Shown here: positions 1 to 7,669 of the stretch, piece by piece
Position numbering within the stretch: the stretch's first letter is position 1
Layout of the letters: each line of letters begins with the position of its first letter
Assembly: GCA_050015355.1 (NCBI GenBank)
Contig: JBEKBO010000059.1
Location: forward strand, 1-27,031
DNA from: CAWBRT01 sp050015355
GTDB taxonomy: Bacteria; Acidobacteriota; Terriglobia; Terriglobales; Acidobacteriaceae
DNA: 27,031 bases
Direction of reading: 5' to 3'
Program-made: the position numbers and the translations under genes
The notes under the pieces: generated by a model
Seen by the model: only the letters and a program-made list of their open reading frames with translations
Databases searched by the model: none
What the model was told of the DNA's origin: nothing

Positions 1-1
1 G

Positions 2-325
2 GTCGCGCTGGTGGCGATCTTCTTCCTGGTGCATTATTTCTTCGCCAGCCTCAGTGCCCACACGACAGCTCTGCTGCCGGTGTTCCTGGCCGCGATGATG
101 ACTCTGCCGGGGCTTCCGATGAGGCCGGTGACGATGGTGATCGGCTATACCCTGGGATTGATGGGCGTCATCACGCCGTATGCGACGGGACCGGGGCCGA
201 TCTATTACGGGGCCGGCTATATCAAGACCAAGGAGTTCTGGACCCTGGGATTCATTTTCGGCATGTTCTTCCTCGGCGCATTGCTGCTGGTTGAACTGCC
301 GCTGGCACTGAAGTTCATGCGGTAA
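2..325 (+). CDS. DASS-family anion/dicarboxylate transporter, C-terminal part (5' end outside window)
   Basis: The frame is already open at the first base, so this is the 3' end of a longer gene; about 107 residues are visible. They contain hydrophobic segments separated by the pattern FASLSAHTTALLPVF and by GVITPYATGPGPIYYGAGYI, which resemble the second substrate/sodium-binding hairpin and following helix of the divalent anion:Na+ symporter (DASS, CitT/SodiT) family. The protein should be an inner-membrane permease importing di- or tricarboxylates such as succinate, citrate or tartrate; the exact substrate cannot be read from this fragment. The C-terminus ends LALKFMR just after the last membrane helix, as is usual in the family. 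It converges on the AEC permease gene and is followed by a strong hairpin terminator. Confidence 0.8.
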   Translation, partial: VALVAIFFLVHYFFASLSAHTTALLPVFLAAMMTLPGLPMRPVTMVIGYTLGLMGVITPYATGPGPIYYGAGYIKTKEFWTLGFIFGMFFLGALLLVELPLALKFMR

Positions 326-386
326 GAGTGGCGCCTCGCAGCTTCGCCTGAACGCGGGACGAATCCGCGGCGCATCGGAATGTCTG

Positions 387-423
387 TCCTCAGGCAGGGT
401 TGAATCCCGCCTGAGGATTTCTC
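387..423. terminator. Bidirectional-looking intrinsic terminator between convergent genes
   Basis: A perfect 9-bp inverted repeat (TCCTCAGGC at 387-395 and GCCTGAGGA at 409-417) is extended inward by GGG (397-399) pairing with CCC (406-408), with one bulged A and a 6-nt loop. The plus-strand copy is followed by TTTCTC. It lies in the 152-bp gap between the convergent DASS and AEC transporter genes, where a shared terminator is expected. Confidence 0.75.
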
Positions 424-477
424 GTCTGAGCGGTGAGCCGGGTGGCGCTCGCCATAAACTTCGGGAACCGCTCGCGT

Positions 478-1425
478 CTAACGGATCAAGGGAAGCGACA
501 GGATTGTAATCGCGAGCGTAAGGGCGCTCGTCAGCGATGAGAGCAACAGCACCGACCCGGCCTCCAGACTTTTAGCCTTATAAGCAATTCCGAATAATAC
601 GCCGATGAACCCCGCCGGAATCGCCGTCAGCAGCACCGCCTCTCGCACCATCTGCGTGGGGCAGTTCATCAACGATGCAATGATGAACGTGAGCAGAGGG
701 TGAGCCAGATTTTTCAGTGCAACCGCGAAAATAATATTCAAGTCGAACGATAGCGGTTCGCTGGAGAGAATCAATCCGGTAAGAAATAACGCGACGGCTG
801 CCGTCGTCTGTCCCAGCAACCCGAAGGTTCTGACCCACAGAGGGGGGAGCACGAAGCCCGCCATCGAGAGCGCGATACCGGCAGCCGGGAGGATGACAAG
901 CGGTTTGCGGATCGACCGCCAAAGAGCGGCCAGAAACCGCCGTAGCGTATTTCCCGGATGGGACTCACCCCTGTCGGTTTCCAGCAGAACCAGGCCGAGC
1001 GGAACCATGGTCAGATTGCCGCAGACAATCGCGACGGCTACGGTCACCGTGCTCTGCTGGCCGAAAAGGTTGGCGAACAGCGGCAACCCGACTGCGACAT
1101 AATTGGGGAGCGCAAGGCTCAAGGCCAACAATGAACTCTCGCCCAGCGTGCGCTTGAACAGCTTGAGCTGAAGAAACAGGCTGACGCCGAAGATGGCCAG
1201 CATGGAAATCGCCAGCAGCAGAAACAGCCTCCAGTCTTCGAGGATCGCCTGCCGGGGAGTCTGCGCGGTGGCGACGAACAAGGCCGCAGGCAAGGCGAAG
1301 TCCAAAACCAACACGTTAAGCGCGGCGACATTCCTGTTGTCGATCATTCCGCGCCGCCCGGCGAAGTATCCCAGGCACATCACAAAAAAAACCGGTACGA
1401 GAGCATTCGCAACGGTCAATGCCAT
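478..1425 (-). CDS. AEC-family permease (auxin efflux carrier / MdcF-like transporter)
   Basis: A 315-residue polytopic membrane protein with about ten hydrophobic segments in the usual five-plus-five arrangement. The N-terminal region NALVPVFFVMCLGYFAGRRG and the later LALSLALPNYVAVGLPLF and AVLLTAIPAGFIGVLFGIAY are characteristic of the Mem_trans (AEC) family, whose bacterial members (MdcF and relatives) carry malonate or other organic acids. The frame stays open upstream to 1527, but the ATG at 1425 is preceded by GGGAG at six bases' distance and gives the family-typical beginning MALTVANALVPVFF; the 34 extra residues of the longer form are hydrophilic and unlike the family. It is divergent from the quinone oxidoreductase gene and converges on another carboxylate-type transporter. 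Substrate unknown. Confidence 0.85.
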   Translation of the reverse strand: MALTVANALVPVFFVMCLGYFAGRRGMIDNRNVAALNVLVLDFALPAALFVATAQTPRQAILEDWRLFLLLAISMLAIFGVSLFLQLKLFKRTLGESSLLALSLALPNYVAVGLPLFANLFGQQSTVTVAVAIVCGNLTMVPLGLVLLETDRGESHPGNTLRRFLAALWRSIRKPLVILPAAGIALSMAGFVLPPLWVRTFGLLGQTTAAVALFLTGLILSSEPLSFDLNIIFAVALKNLAHPLLTFIIASLMNCPTQMVREAVLLTAIPAGFIGVLFGIAYKAKSLEAGSVLLLSSLTSALTLAITILSLPLIR

Positions 1426-1559
1426 CAGCTTCTCCCAGAGGGATTTTGCGCGCTTCCCTCGCGAATCATGTTCCGGCAAGTGTACGAGTTCGTGTGCAGG
1501 ATAATCTGGCCAACCCAACAACCGCAATCATGGAGGTGACTGGATAAAGAGCAGATGCA

Positions 1560-1589
1560 GTGACTCTTTCGCGCAGCCTGCCATATAAT
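1560..1589 (+). promoter_or_regulatory. Candidate sigma70 promoter for the quinone oxidoreductase gene
   Basis: A perfect -10 hexamer TATAAT lies at 1584-1589. A partial -35 (GTGACT at 1560-1565, sharing the TGAC core with TTGACA) precedes it with an 18-bp spacer. The predicted start would be near 1596, giving a leader of about 45 nt before the ATG at 1642, which has an AGGTGA ribosome site. Sequence match only. Confidence 0.5.
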
Positions 1590-1641
1590 CGCCGTCGGTG
1601 CAGTTCGCGGCTCCAGCAGAACGCCCTTGGAAAGGTGACCT

Positions 1642-2610
1642 ATGAAAGCGATACAAGTCAAAGAATGTGGCGCCCCGGAAGTGATGACCTTGGTCGATAT
1701 TCCGGTGCCTAAGCCCAAAGCCAACGAAGCGCTGGTGAAGATAACGGCGGCGGGGGTGAATTTTGCCGATGTTTACGTGCGCGAGGGCAGATACAAGTCC
1801 AAGCTGCCAATGGTGATCGGCCAGGAAGCGGCAGGCGTGGTGACCGAGGTCGGCTCGGACGTTGCGAATCTCAAACCCGGCGATCACGTTGCCTATCGCG
1901 GCGTGCAGGGTAGCTACGCCGAATATGCGGCCGTGCCGGCCGATAAGCTGGTGCGCATTCCCAAGGGCTTGAGCGACGAACAAGCCGCGGCTGCGATCCT
2001 GCAGGGCATGACCGCACATTACCTGTGCTATAGCACTTATCCGGTAAAGCGCGGCGACACTGTGCTGGTGCACGCTGCCGCCGGCGGAGTCGGCCTGCTG
2101 CTGGTGCAGATGTGTCATCACCTGGGCGCGCGCGTGATCGGCACGGTCTCCACCGCGCAGAAGGCGGCTCTGGCGCGCGAAGCCGGCGCCGATGACGTGA
2201 TTCTATACTCGCAGGTGGATTTCGAGGCCGAGACACGCCGCTTGACCGACAACAAGGGCGTACATGTGATCTACGACGCCGTCGGCGCGGCAACGTTTTT
2301 GAAAGGACTGAACGTGCTGCGGCCCCGCGGCCACATGGTCAACTATGGAGCGGCCAGCGGCCCGGTTGCGCCGGTCGATCCTATGGTGTTGATGGAAAAG
2401 GGCTCGATATACCTTTCGAGGCCGAGCCTTCAGCACTACGCCGCCGCCCGGACGGAGCTGGAAGAGCGATCGAGCGCAGTCTTCGGCATGATCGCCGCTG
2501 GAAAGCTGAAGCTGCGAATCGAGCACCGTTACCCGCTAGAGCAGGCTGTACAGGCGCATCGCGACTTGGAGTCGCGAAAGACCACCGGCAAGCTGTTGTT
2601 GCTGACCTAG
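1642..2610 (+). CDS. qor: NADPH:quinone oxidoreductase, zinc-independent MDR family
   Basis: A 322-residue medium-chain dehydrogenase/reductase, the usual length for Qor. The N-terminal GroES-like half shows GVNFADVYVREGRY (about 38-51) and IGQEAAGVVTEVGSDV (59-74), matching the quinone reductase signature. The Rossmann half shows HAAAGGVG (144-151), the AxxGxxG nucleotide loop of the NADPH-preferring branch. The cysteine/histidine zinc ligands of alcohol dehydrogenases are missing, which places it in the zinc-free Qor group. It is expected to reduce quinones or reactive enones with NADPH in the cytoplasm, by one-electron transfer in classical Qor. The ATG at 1642 follows AGGTGA at four bases' distance. 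It is monocistronic and followed by a repeat-filled gap. Confidence 0.9.
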   Translation: MKAIQVKECGAPEVMTLVDIPVPKPKANEALVKITAAGVNFADVYVREGRYKSKLPMVIGQEAAGVVTEVGSDVANLKPGDHVAYRGVQGSYAEYAAVPADKLVRIPKGLSDEQAAAAILQGMTAHYLCYSTYPVKRGDTVLVHAAAGGVGLLLVQMCHHLGARVIGTVSTAQKAALAREAGADDVILYSQVDFEAETRRLTDNKGVHVIYDAVGAATFLKGLNVLRPRGHMVNYGAASGPVAPVDPMVLMEKGSIYLSRPSLQHYAAARTELEERSSAVFGMIAAGKLKLRIEHRYPLEQAVQAHRDLESRKTTGKLLLLT

Positions 2611-2644
2611 AGCCGTACCAGAGATATTGTGTCCTTCGCTACGG

Positions 2645-2835
2645 GTGTCATCGTGAGGAGGTTCGCCGCTTTTGCGAACCGACGTGACGATCTATGCATT
2701 TCACCGGGCGTCACTCGAAGGCCGGAAAAGCAAATACATGGGCCCTCACGTCGCGTCGCCGAGTTCCTTCGCTGCGCTCAGGATTTCGCCTGCGGGCTCA
2801 GACGCCCGCAAAACGGCTCAACCTCAGGGTGACAC
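2645..2835. repeat. MITE-like intergenic element with imperfect terminal inverted repeats
   Basis: About 191 bp bounded by GTGTCATCGTGAGGAGGTT (2645-2663) and AACCTCAGGGTGACAC (2820-2835); the second is the reverse complement of the first apart from two substitutions and a 3-base insertion. The interior holds TCCTTCGCTGCGCTCAGGAT-type sequence and a perfect 7-bp hairpin at 2791-2810 (TGCGGGC, 6-nt loop, GCCCGCA). It contains no transposase and no convincing gene. The style resembles the non-autonomous repeats scattered between genes in soil Acidobacteriota and Chloroflexota genomes; that comparison is from memory and not tested. No clear target-site duplication was seen. Confidence 0.6.
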
Positions 2836-2886
2836 GCTGGAATGATCGTTGTTGGGAGACACCAACGCTAACACCCGCGCTGGACT

Positions 2887-2969
2887 GGATTCGCGGAAGA
2901 TATACCCGCAAAAGGGGCAGACTTCCCGGCCCGGCGGTGATACTCAGGGGTAAACTGACCGTGGCTCTA
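2887..2969. repeat. Dispersed intergenic repeat, copy 1
   Basis: Begins GGATTCGCGGAAG and contains CCCGGCGGTGATA and GGGGTA, ending in CTCTA. The same order of blocks recurs at 26492-26577. The last three bases are the stop codon of the minus-strand OsmC gene, and the second copy likewise ends in the stop codon of a minus-strand gene. Together with the element at 2645-2835 it fills most of the gene-free stretch 2611-2966, in which no gene is visible. Confidence 0.65.
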
Positions 2970-3380
2970 CCCGGCCGCGACAGCCATGCTTTTAATTTCG
3001 AGCGCGATCTTCGGAGGATTTAGCAGCGTGTTGTGAATCAGGCAGTGGTGGACGGAGCGCTCCACTCCCGCCCGATGCTCGTCGCTAAGTTCCGCCGCCA
3101 GTTCGACCTCTATGCGGAAATTGTCGAGCCGCGCCGGGCCTTTTTCCTTATCGGCCGTCACTCGCACGCGTATCGCTTCCGCCGGCAGGTTGAATTTCTT
3201 CAGGTATTGCGCCGCGTAGTAGCCGGCGCACGTGCCCAGCGAAGCCAATAGCAGCTCCGGCGGCGTCATCGCCTCGTCCAAGCCGCCGTTCTCGGGCGGC
3301 TGATCGCAGGCAATTGTGTGTTTCCGCGCCTTGACTTCGAATTTCACCGCGCCAAGATGTTCTACGTTGACCTCTATCAT
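2967..3380 (-). CDS. OsmC/Ohr-family protein (thiol peroxidase fold)
   Basis: A 137-residue OsmC-like protein. The two conserved redox cysteines are present: C51 in PELLLASLGTCAGYYAAQYL and C113 in VHHCLIHNTL. The family reduces organic hydroperoxides through this cysteine pair, often with lipoylated or dithiol reductants, though the YhfA/OsmC-like subgroup is less well characterised. Its ATG overlaps the TGA of the upstream sigma-factor gene in an ATGA junction (3377-3380), so the two are cotranscribed and probably translationally coupled. The stop codon lies at the very edge of a dispersed repeat. A cytoplasmic detoxification or stress role under the sigma factor is likely; the true substrate is not evident. 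Confidence 0.88.
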   Translation of the reverse strand: MIEVNVEHLGAVKFEVKARKHTIACDQPPENGGLDEAMTPPELLLASLGTCAGYYAAQYLKKFNLPAEAIRVRVTADKEKGPARLDNFRIEVELAAELSDEHRAGVERSVHHCLIHNTLLNPPKIALEIKSMAVAAG

Positions 3381-3919
3381 TGTTCTCCCCCTGCTTTAAC
3401 GCTGTTGCTACCGGCCACCACAAGCTTTTCGTCGAGGTACTGCCTGACCATCGTGCGAGCCCTATGCAGCCGCGATTTCATGGCCGCTAGCGAGATGCCG
3501 AGCCTGCGCGCGACTTCTTCGCCGGGCAACTGCTCGACGTCGCGAAGTTGATAGGCCTCGCGACAGGCCGGCGGCAACTGGTCCAGCGCGTCGGCCAGCA
3601 ACTGTTTCATCTGCCGGAGAGCAACCGCCGATTCCGTATCCTCCGGGCCGGAGAGCTGCCTGCCCTCGTCCTCCAGAACTGAAAGCTGCATCAGCGGCAT
3701 CAGGGCCTCGCGCTGCTTCAACTGCCAGCAGACACGCTTGCCAATCTGGGCGAGCCAGCCGCGGAAGGCTTTGGGATCGCGCAACTGCTCCAGGTGGCGA
3801 TAGGCTTTCAGCAGCGCCTCGATCAATACGTCTTCAGCATCTTCCCGGTTGCCACAGACGCGGATCATCTGCCGATAGACGGCGTCCTTGTGCTCGACCG
3901 CAAGCTTTTCGAAGTCCAC
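3377..3919 (-). CDS. ECF-type RNA polymerase sigma-70 factor
   Basis: A 180-residue two-domain sigma factor. Region 2 covers roughly residues 5-70 (EHKDAVYRQMIRVCGNREDAEDVLIEALLKAY..., with the typical AEDVxxEALLKAY helix and RGWLAQIGKRVCW). Region 4 covers about 115-170 (LPPACREAYQLRDVEQLPGEEVARRLGISLAAMKSRLHRAR), the -35-reading helix-turn-helix. It has no extra C-terminal domain. The start is GTG; an in-frame stop lies 18 bases upstream so no longer form is possible, and no strong ribosome site precedes it. It is coupled by ATGA overlap to the OsmC gene. No anti-sigma factor gene is adjacent, so the control of its activity (transcriptional, or by a distant partner) cannot be read here. Confidence 0.9.
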   Translation of the reverse strand: MDFEKLAVEHKDAVYRQMIRVCGNREDAEDVLIEALLKAYRHLEQLRDPKAFRGWLAQIGKRVCWQLKQREALMPLMQLSVLEDEGRQLSGPEDTESAVALRQMKQLLADALDQLPPACREAYQLRDVEQLPGEEVARRLGISLAAMKSRLHRARTMVRQYLDEKLVVAGSNSVKAGGEQ

Positions 3920-3993
3920 GCTGGCATTGTCGCATCACCAGCACTGGGTCGTACAGTCCGCCAGCAACCGCGGCATACGCCCCGAACCCAGGT

Positions 3994-4560
3994 TTACGGC
4001 GCGCAACAGCCGGGCGAGGAAGCCGGTTTTCTGGCGCGGTTCCAGGGCATTTTCTCGAGCAGTATCCCCATTGCGCAGAAATCCGTAATGCCGGCGAACG
4101 TTAGTCCCAAGCCAACGAAGCCGGACAGATACGCCCATCGAGTGTCCACCAGCAGCGCCAGCAGCGACCCGGCGGCGACCAGCAAGCCGGCGATGAGGCG
4201 AACCTGCCGCTCCAAGGCCCAACGCGTTCTTACACTGGAGACGAGCGGAAAGCCTGCTTGCTCCCAGGCCGCGGTCCCAGCTTGCAGCACGAGCGCAGGT
4301 TTGCCGAGCTGTTGCAGCAGAGTGCAGGCAATCGTAGAGCGCAAGCCGGTCTTGCAAATCAAGACCACAGGCCTATGGCAATCCAGATCGGCGATTCGCG
4401 ATTCAAGCTGGTCCAGCGGAATGCTGATCGCTCCCGCCAGATGGCCGCTGGCAAACTCTGACGCGGAACGGACATCGACCAACTGCGGCCTTACGCCGGC
4501 GCATTTGCTATTCAGTTCGTGCGCTGTAATGATCGCGCCAGATTCAACGGTTGCTTCCAC
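3994..4560 (-). CDS. YgaP-like membrane rhodanese (rhodanese + DUF2892)
   Basis: A 188-residue protein with an N-terminal rhodanese domain (about 10-110) and a C-terminal two-helix DUF2892 membrane hairpin (about 115-170), the architecture of E. coli YgaP. The rhodanese signature LVDVRSASEFASGHLAGAISIP and the active-site loop ICKTGLRS with catalytic Cys69 are intact. It should accept sulfane sulfur from thiosulfate or persulfides on the cytoplasmic face of the inner membrane. The open frame extends to 4830, but GTG at 4560 is preceded by GGAGGAG at four bases' distance and starts just before the rhodanese domain; the extra upstream residues are proline/arginine-rich and not family-like. The tail ends in a CC pair (PGCCAP), which could be redox-active. 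It lies 74 bp upstream of the sigma factor on the same strand. Confidence 0.85.
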   Translation of the reverse strand: MEATVESGAIITAHELNSKCAGVRPQLVDVRSASEFASGHLAGAISIPLDQLESRIADLDCHRPVVLICKTGLRSTIACTLLQQLGKPALVLQAGTAAWEQAGFPLVSSVRTRWALERQVRLIAGLLVAAGSLLALLVDTRWAYLSGFVGLGLTFAGITDFCAMGILLEKMPWNRARKPASSPGCCAP

Positions 4561-4958
4561 GCTTCTCCTCCTGCACAGCACCTTCCTAATTAAGAAGAGC
4601 GGGAAGTCTACGAGAAGGATTCGCGCTCGCCGAATTTTTTTCAGCCTGCCGCCGAACTCACATCGGCCAGCCGCTAGCGCCCGGCTCTGTTCCGGAGCAT
4701 ACCTTCCGCTAATCCGGTCTGCGGCTGCCGTCTGGTTTGTACATGTACAATAAGCTTTGCCCTGCGGACATCGTGCGCCGGCCGGCTGCCACCGCGCCGG
4801 TTGGCGACCGCGAGGCCGCGGCGCGGACAATGTGAGCGGCGTGGCGAATGGCTCAGAACTGGAGTCCGGTGGTGGGTGTGCCTGGCGGGTTTTGGCGATA
4901 AACCGGGTTTTGCTGTTCCGGCACTGAGTCTCTTTTTTAGTGAACTCATTGGAGTGCG
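4561..4958. promoter_or_regulatory. 398-bp divergent control region with 14-bp palindrome and a duplicated start-site segment
   Basis: This gap separates the rhodanese gene (minus) from the efflux operon (plus). It contains the perfect palindrome TTGTACATGTACAA at 4737-4750. TACAAT (4745-4750), a possible plus-strand -10 element, is embedded in it, so a protein on the palindrome could block polymerase. A 37-bp segment at 4861-4897 is an imperfect copy (28 of 37 bases) of 4951-4987, which includes the ribosome site and start codon of the outer-membrane channel gene. No convincing gene was seen here. Confidence 0.5.
4737..4750. promoter_or_regulatory. Perfect 14-bp palindromic operator candidate TTGTACATGTACAA
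   Basis: Each half is TTGTACA and the two halves abut with no spacer, the geometry of a dimeric helix-turn-helix repressor site (TetR and PadR families often use such sites upstream of efflux genes). It lies 209 bp before the efflux operon start and 177 bp before the rhodanese start. No repressor gene is in the window, so the cognate protein is unknown. Confidence 0.5.
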
Positions 4959-6437
4959 ATGGTGTGTAAGACTGGTGGTTTTTGCCGGCGCTGTTCCGTC
5001 TCCTTTATCGTTTCCGTGCTGGCCGCCTGTTTGCTGGCAGGCACTGGCAGCGCTCAACAGGGGCTGCCGTCACCGGCAGGGACGGCTTCGGTCACGGTTA
5101 GCAGTCCCTTGCAAACATTGAATCCTTCCGACCCGCTCCTCGGGTCCGTGCCGGAGGGCAAACTCGATCCCAACCCGATCCAACTTACCCTGCTTGATGC
5201 CCTCGACCGCGGATTGAAACGCAACCTTGGTCTGCTGCTCGCTAACCAGGACACCAGGCTTGCCGAGGGCGCGCGTTGGACTTCGCTTAGCCACTTGTTG
5301 CCCAACGTCGCGCTGGCCTTGCAGGGAGCTGAGGAGCAGGTAAGCCTTGTAGCCGAGGGTTTCCCAAAGTATCTCCTTCCTCAGAGGGTTGCGATCCTGG
5401 GCCCGTTCAATGTGTTCCAGGTTGGCCCGACGCTGAGCGAGACCTTGAACTTGAAGGATTTCAACACCTGGAAGGCATCGCGGGAGAATATCAAGGCCGC
5501 CGGACTCTCCTACCGCAGCACTCGTGACTTGGTGGTACTCGTGGTTGGCGCCGCCTATCTGCAGGCGCAAACCAATGCCGCGCGCGTGGAAAGTGTGCAG
5601 GCACAGGTAGAGACCGCGCAGGCTCTCTTTGACCAGGCTCAGGATATGCGGCGCGTGGGGATGGCTCCTGGAATCGATGTGCTGCGGGCACAGGTGGAGT
5701 TGGAAGCAGAGCAGCAACGATTGGTGGTGGCGCAGAACGATTACGAAAAACAGTTGCTCACCCTGGCGCGCGTGATTGGACTTCCCCCGGGACAGAAGTT
5801 TGTCCTGACGGACAAGATTCCCGCTCCCGCTCCGGTGGAGATGACCCTGGAGCAGGCGCTGCAAAGGGCTTATGACAACCGTGCGGATTATAAGCGCGCG
5901 GAATCGCAGGTGCGCTCGGCGGAGCTGCTGAAGCGGGCCTCGCAGGGCGAGAGACTGCCCTCGCTAGGCCTCAATGGAAATTACGCAGTTGCCGGCCAAA
6001 CTCCGGGCAATTCGCACGGCACGTTTGCGGCAGTGGGAACTTTGGAGGTTCCTGTTTTCCAGGGCGGCAAAGTCCGGGGAGACGTGTTGCAGGCCGACGC
6101 ACGGCTGCAACAGGCCCGTTCAGAGCTGGAAGATCTCCGCTCTCGCATCGAATACGAAGTGCGCACGGCATTTCTCGACGTGAATGCCGCCAGCAAACAA
6201 TTAGAAGTTGCGACGAGCGCGCTGGCGCTGGCGCGGCAGCAGGTTGAGCAGTCGCGGGACCGCTTCACTTACGGGGTGACTAACAATGTTGAAGTTATCC
6301 AGGCGCAGCAGGCGCAGGCGACGGCCGAGGAAAATTACATAGCAGGGTTGTTCGCGCACAATTTCGCCAAGCTCTCGCTGGCCCGCGCGCTTGGCATCGC
6401 CGAAGAAGCGGCAAAGAAGTTCCTTGGAGGAAAGTAG
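4959..6437 (+). CDS. TolC-family outer-membrane efflux channel protein
   Basis: A 492-residue outer membrane factor. An N-terminal signal peptide (about 1-32, with the hydrophobic run SFIVSVLAACLLAGTG and a GSA-QQ cleavage site) sends it to the envelope. Two OEP repeats follow, each beginning with the usual amphipathic helix: LTLLDALDRGLKRNLGLLLANQ near residue 75 and MTLEQALQRAYDNRADYKRAE near residue 295. Long coiled-coil helices rich in Ala/Gln form the periplasmic barrel. It is the exit duct of the tripartite pump with the next two genes. The ATG at 4959 follows GGAG at four bases' distance. Its stop lies one base before the GTG start of the adaptor gene, so the three genes form one operon. 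Confidence 0.92.
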   Translation: MVCKTGGFCRRCSVSFIVSVLAACLLAGTGSAQQGLPSPAGTASVTVSSPLQTLNPSDPLLGSVPEGKLDPNPIQLTLLDALDRGLKRNLGLLLANQDTRLAEGARWTSLSHLLPNVALALQGAEEQVSLVAEGFPKYLLPQRVAILGPFNVFQVGPTLSETLNLKDFNTWKASRENIKAAGLSYRSTRDLVVLVVGAAYLQAQTNAARVESVQAQVETAQALFDQAQDMRRVGMAPGIDVLRAQVELEAEQQRLVVAQNDYEKQLLTLARVIGLPPGQKFVLTDKIPAPAPVEMTLEQALQRAYDNRADYKRAESQVRSAELLKRASQGERLPSLGLNGNYAVAGQTPGNSHGTFAAVGTLEVPVFQGGKVRGDVLQADARLQQARSELEDLRSRIEYEVRTAFLDVNAASKQLEVATSALALARQQVEQSRDRFTYGVTNNVEVIQAQQAQATAEENYIAGLFAHNFAKLSLARALGIAEEAAKKFLGGK

Positions 6438-6438
6438 G

Positions 6439-7656
6439 GTGGCAGAGAAGGTGGCAGAGACGGGAGAGAATCAGCCGGGTTCGGAGGAGCAGTGGCAGGA
6501 AAAGCTGCCAGGCAGCAGATCGCGCTCTTATCTGCGCGAGCACTCCGCTCTGAAATGGGCACTCATCATTGGCGGCATTGTGCTGCTGGTGGCTCTGATC
6601 GTGGTTTGGCGGTATTACGCGGTTCGTGAGTCGACGGACGATGCCCAGATCGATGGCCATATCACTCCGATCAGCGCCCGCGTGAGCGGCACCGTCATTT
6701 CGGTCAACTATCGCGACAATCAGTTTGTCGATGAAGGCGCGGTGCTGGTGCAACTCGACCCCAAGGACTATGAAGTCGCCATCCAGCACGCCGAGGCCGA
6801 TCTTGCCGATGCCAAGGCTTCGGCGGTCGCGGCCGGGACCAACGTTCCCATCACTCATATCAGCACTTCCAACCAATTGCAGAACGCGCTTGCCGCCCGC
6901 AATGCGGCCCAGAAGCAGGTGGAGGCTGCCTTGGCCCGGGGCCGGGAGGCGGAAGCCAACTATGTGAAAGTCGCCAAGGACCTTGAGCGCATGAGCGACC
7001 TGGTGCAGCGCGATGAGATCTCGCGCCAGCAATACGATTCGGCGGTTGCCTCCGACCAGTCGGCGAAAGCCACGGTCGATGCCGCGAATGCCTCCGTTGC
7101 CGCCGCACAGGCGCAAGTGGCTCAGGCCGAGGCCATGGTCCGCACGGCCGAAACGGCGCCGCAGCAGGTGGCGGTGATCCGCGCACGCGCGGGATCGGCA
7201 GAGGCGCTGGTACAGCGCGCCGAGGCCTCGCTGGTGCAGGCGCGGCTCAATTTGCAATACTCCACCGTGCGCGCGCCGGGAGCGGGCATCGTCAGCAAAC
7301 GCAGCGCGGAGGTCGGACAGGTAGTGCAAGCCGGCCAGCCATTAGCGGCGCTGGTGCTGGTTCGGGATATCTACGTCACTGCCAACTTTAAGGAGACGCA
7401 GCTCAAGAACATGCGTCCCGGGCAGGAAGTTACGGTATACGTCGATGCTTACGATCGCGATCTGAAGGGACACGTCGACAGCATCGGCGGCGCTACAGGA
7501 TCGCGGTTCAGCTTGCTTCCCCCGGAGAACGCCACTGGCAACTACGTGAAGGTGGTGCAGCGGGTTCCGGTGAAGATCGTTTTCGATGCTGGGCAAGATC
7601 CTCATCATCTGCTGCGGCCAGGGATGTCGGTTGTACCGACGGTGACTACCAAATAG
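6439..7656 (+). CDS. emrA: HlyD/EmrA-family membrane fusion protein
   Basis: A 405-residue periplasmic adaptor. A single N-terminal membrane helix (about 37-60, WALIIGGIVLLVALIVVW) anchors it in the inner membrane. Then come the EmrA hallmark TDDAQIDGHI (66-75), a biotinyl-lipoyl-like half-domain (ISARVSGTVISVNYRDNQFV), a long alanine/glutamine-rich coiled-coil hairpin, the second lipoyl half (APGAGIVSKRSAEVGQVVQAGQ) and a beta-barrel end with PGQEVTVYVDAYD. It bridges the channel encoded just upstream and the pump encoded just downstream. The frame is open to an ATG at 6391 inside the previous gene, but GTG at 6439 has a GGAGG site eight bases upstream and avoids a 47-bp overlap, so it is preferred. 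Confidence 0.92.
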   Translation: MAEKVAETGENQPGSEEQWQEKLPGSRSRSYLREHSALKWALIIGGIVLLVALIVVWRYYAVRESTDDAQIDGHITPISARVSGTVISVNYRDNQFVDEGAVLVQLDPKDYEVAIQHAEADLADAKASAVAAGTNVPITHISTSNQLQNALAARNAAQKQVEAALARGREAEANYVKVAKDLERMSDLVQRDEISRQQYDSAVASDQSAKATVDAANASVAAAQAQVAQAEAMVRTAETAPQQVAVIRARAGSAEALVQRAEASLVQARLNLQYSTVRAPGAGIVSKRSAEVGQVVQAGQPLAALVLVRDIYVTANFKETQLKNMRPGQEVTVYVDAYDRDLKGHVDSIGGATGSRFSLLPPENATGNYVKVVQRVPVKIVFDAGQDPHHLLRPGMSVVPTVTTK

Positions 7657-7669
7657 CAACCGGGCTGGC

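Noticed and set aside
2629..3023. Two overlapping plus-strand open frames of 67 and 109 codons
   Set aside because: They lie within the repeat elements and the 3' end of the opposite OsmC gene, are arginine/serine rich, and have no family features; such frames are a by-product of these repeats.
6295..7329. A 344-codon minus-strand frame opposite the EmrA-type adaptor
   Set aside because: It is a shadow frame with low-complexity composition and no start signal; the plus-strand gene has all family motifs.
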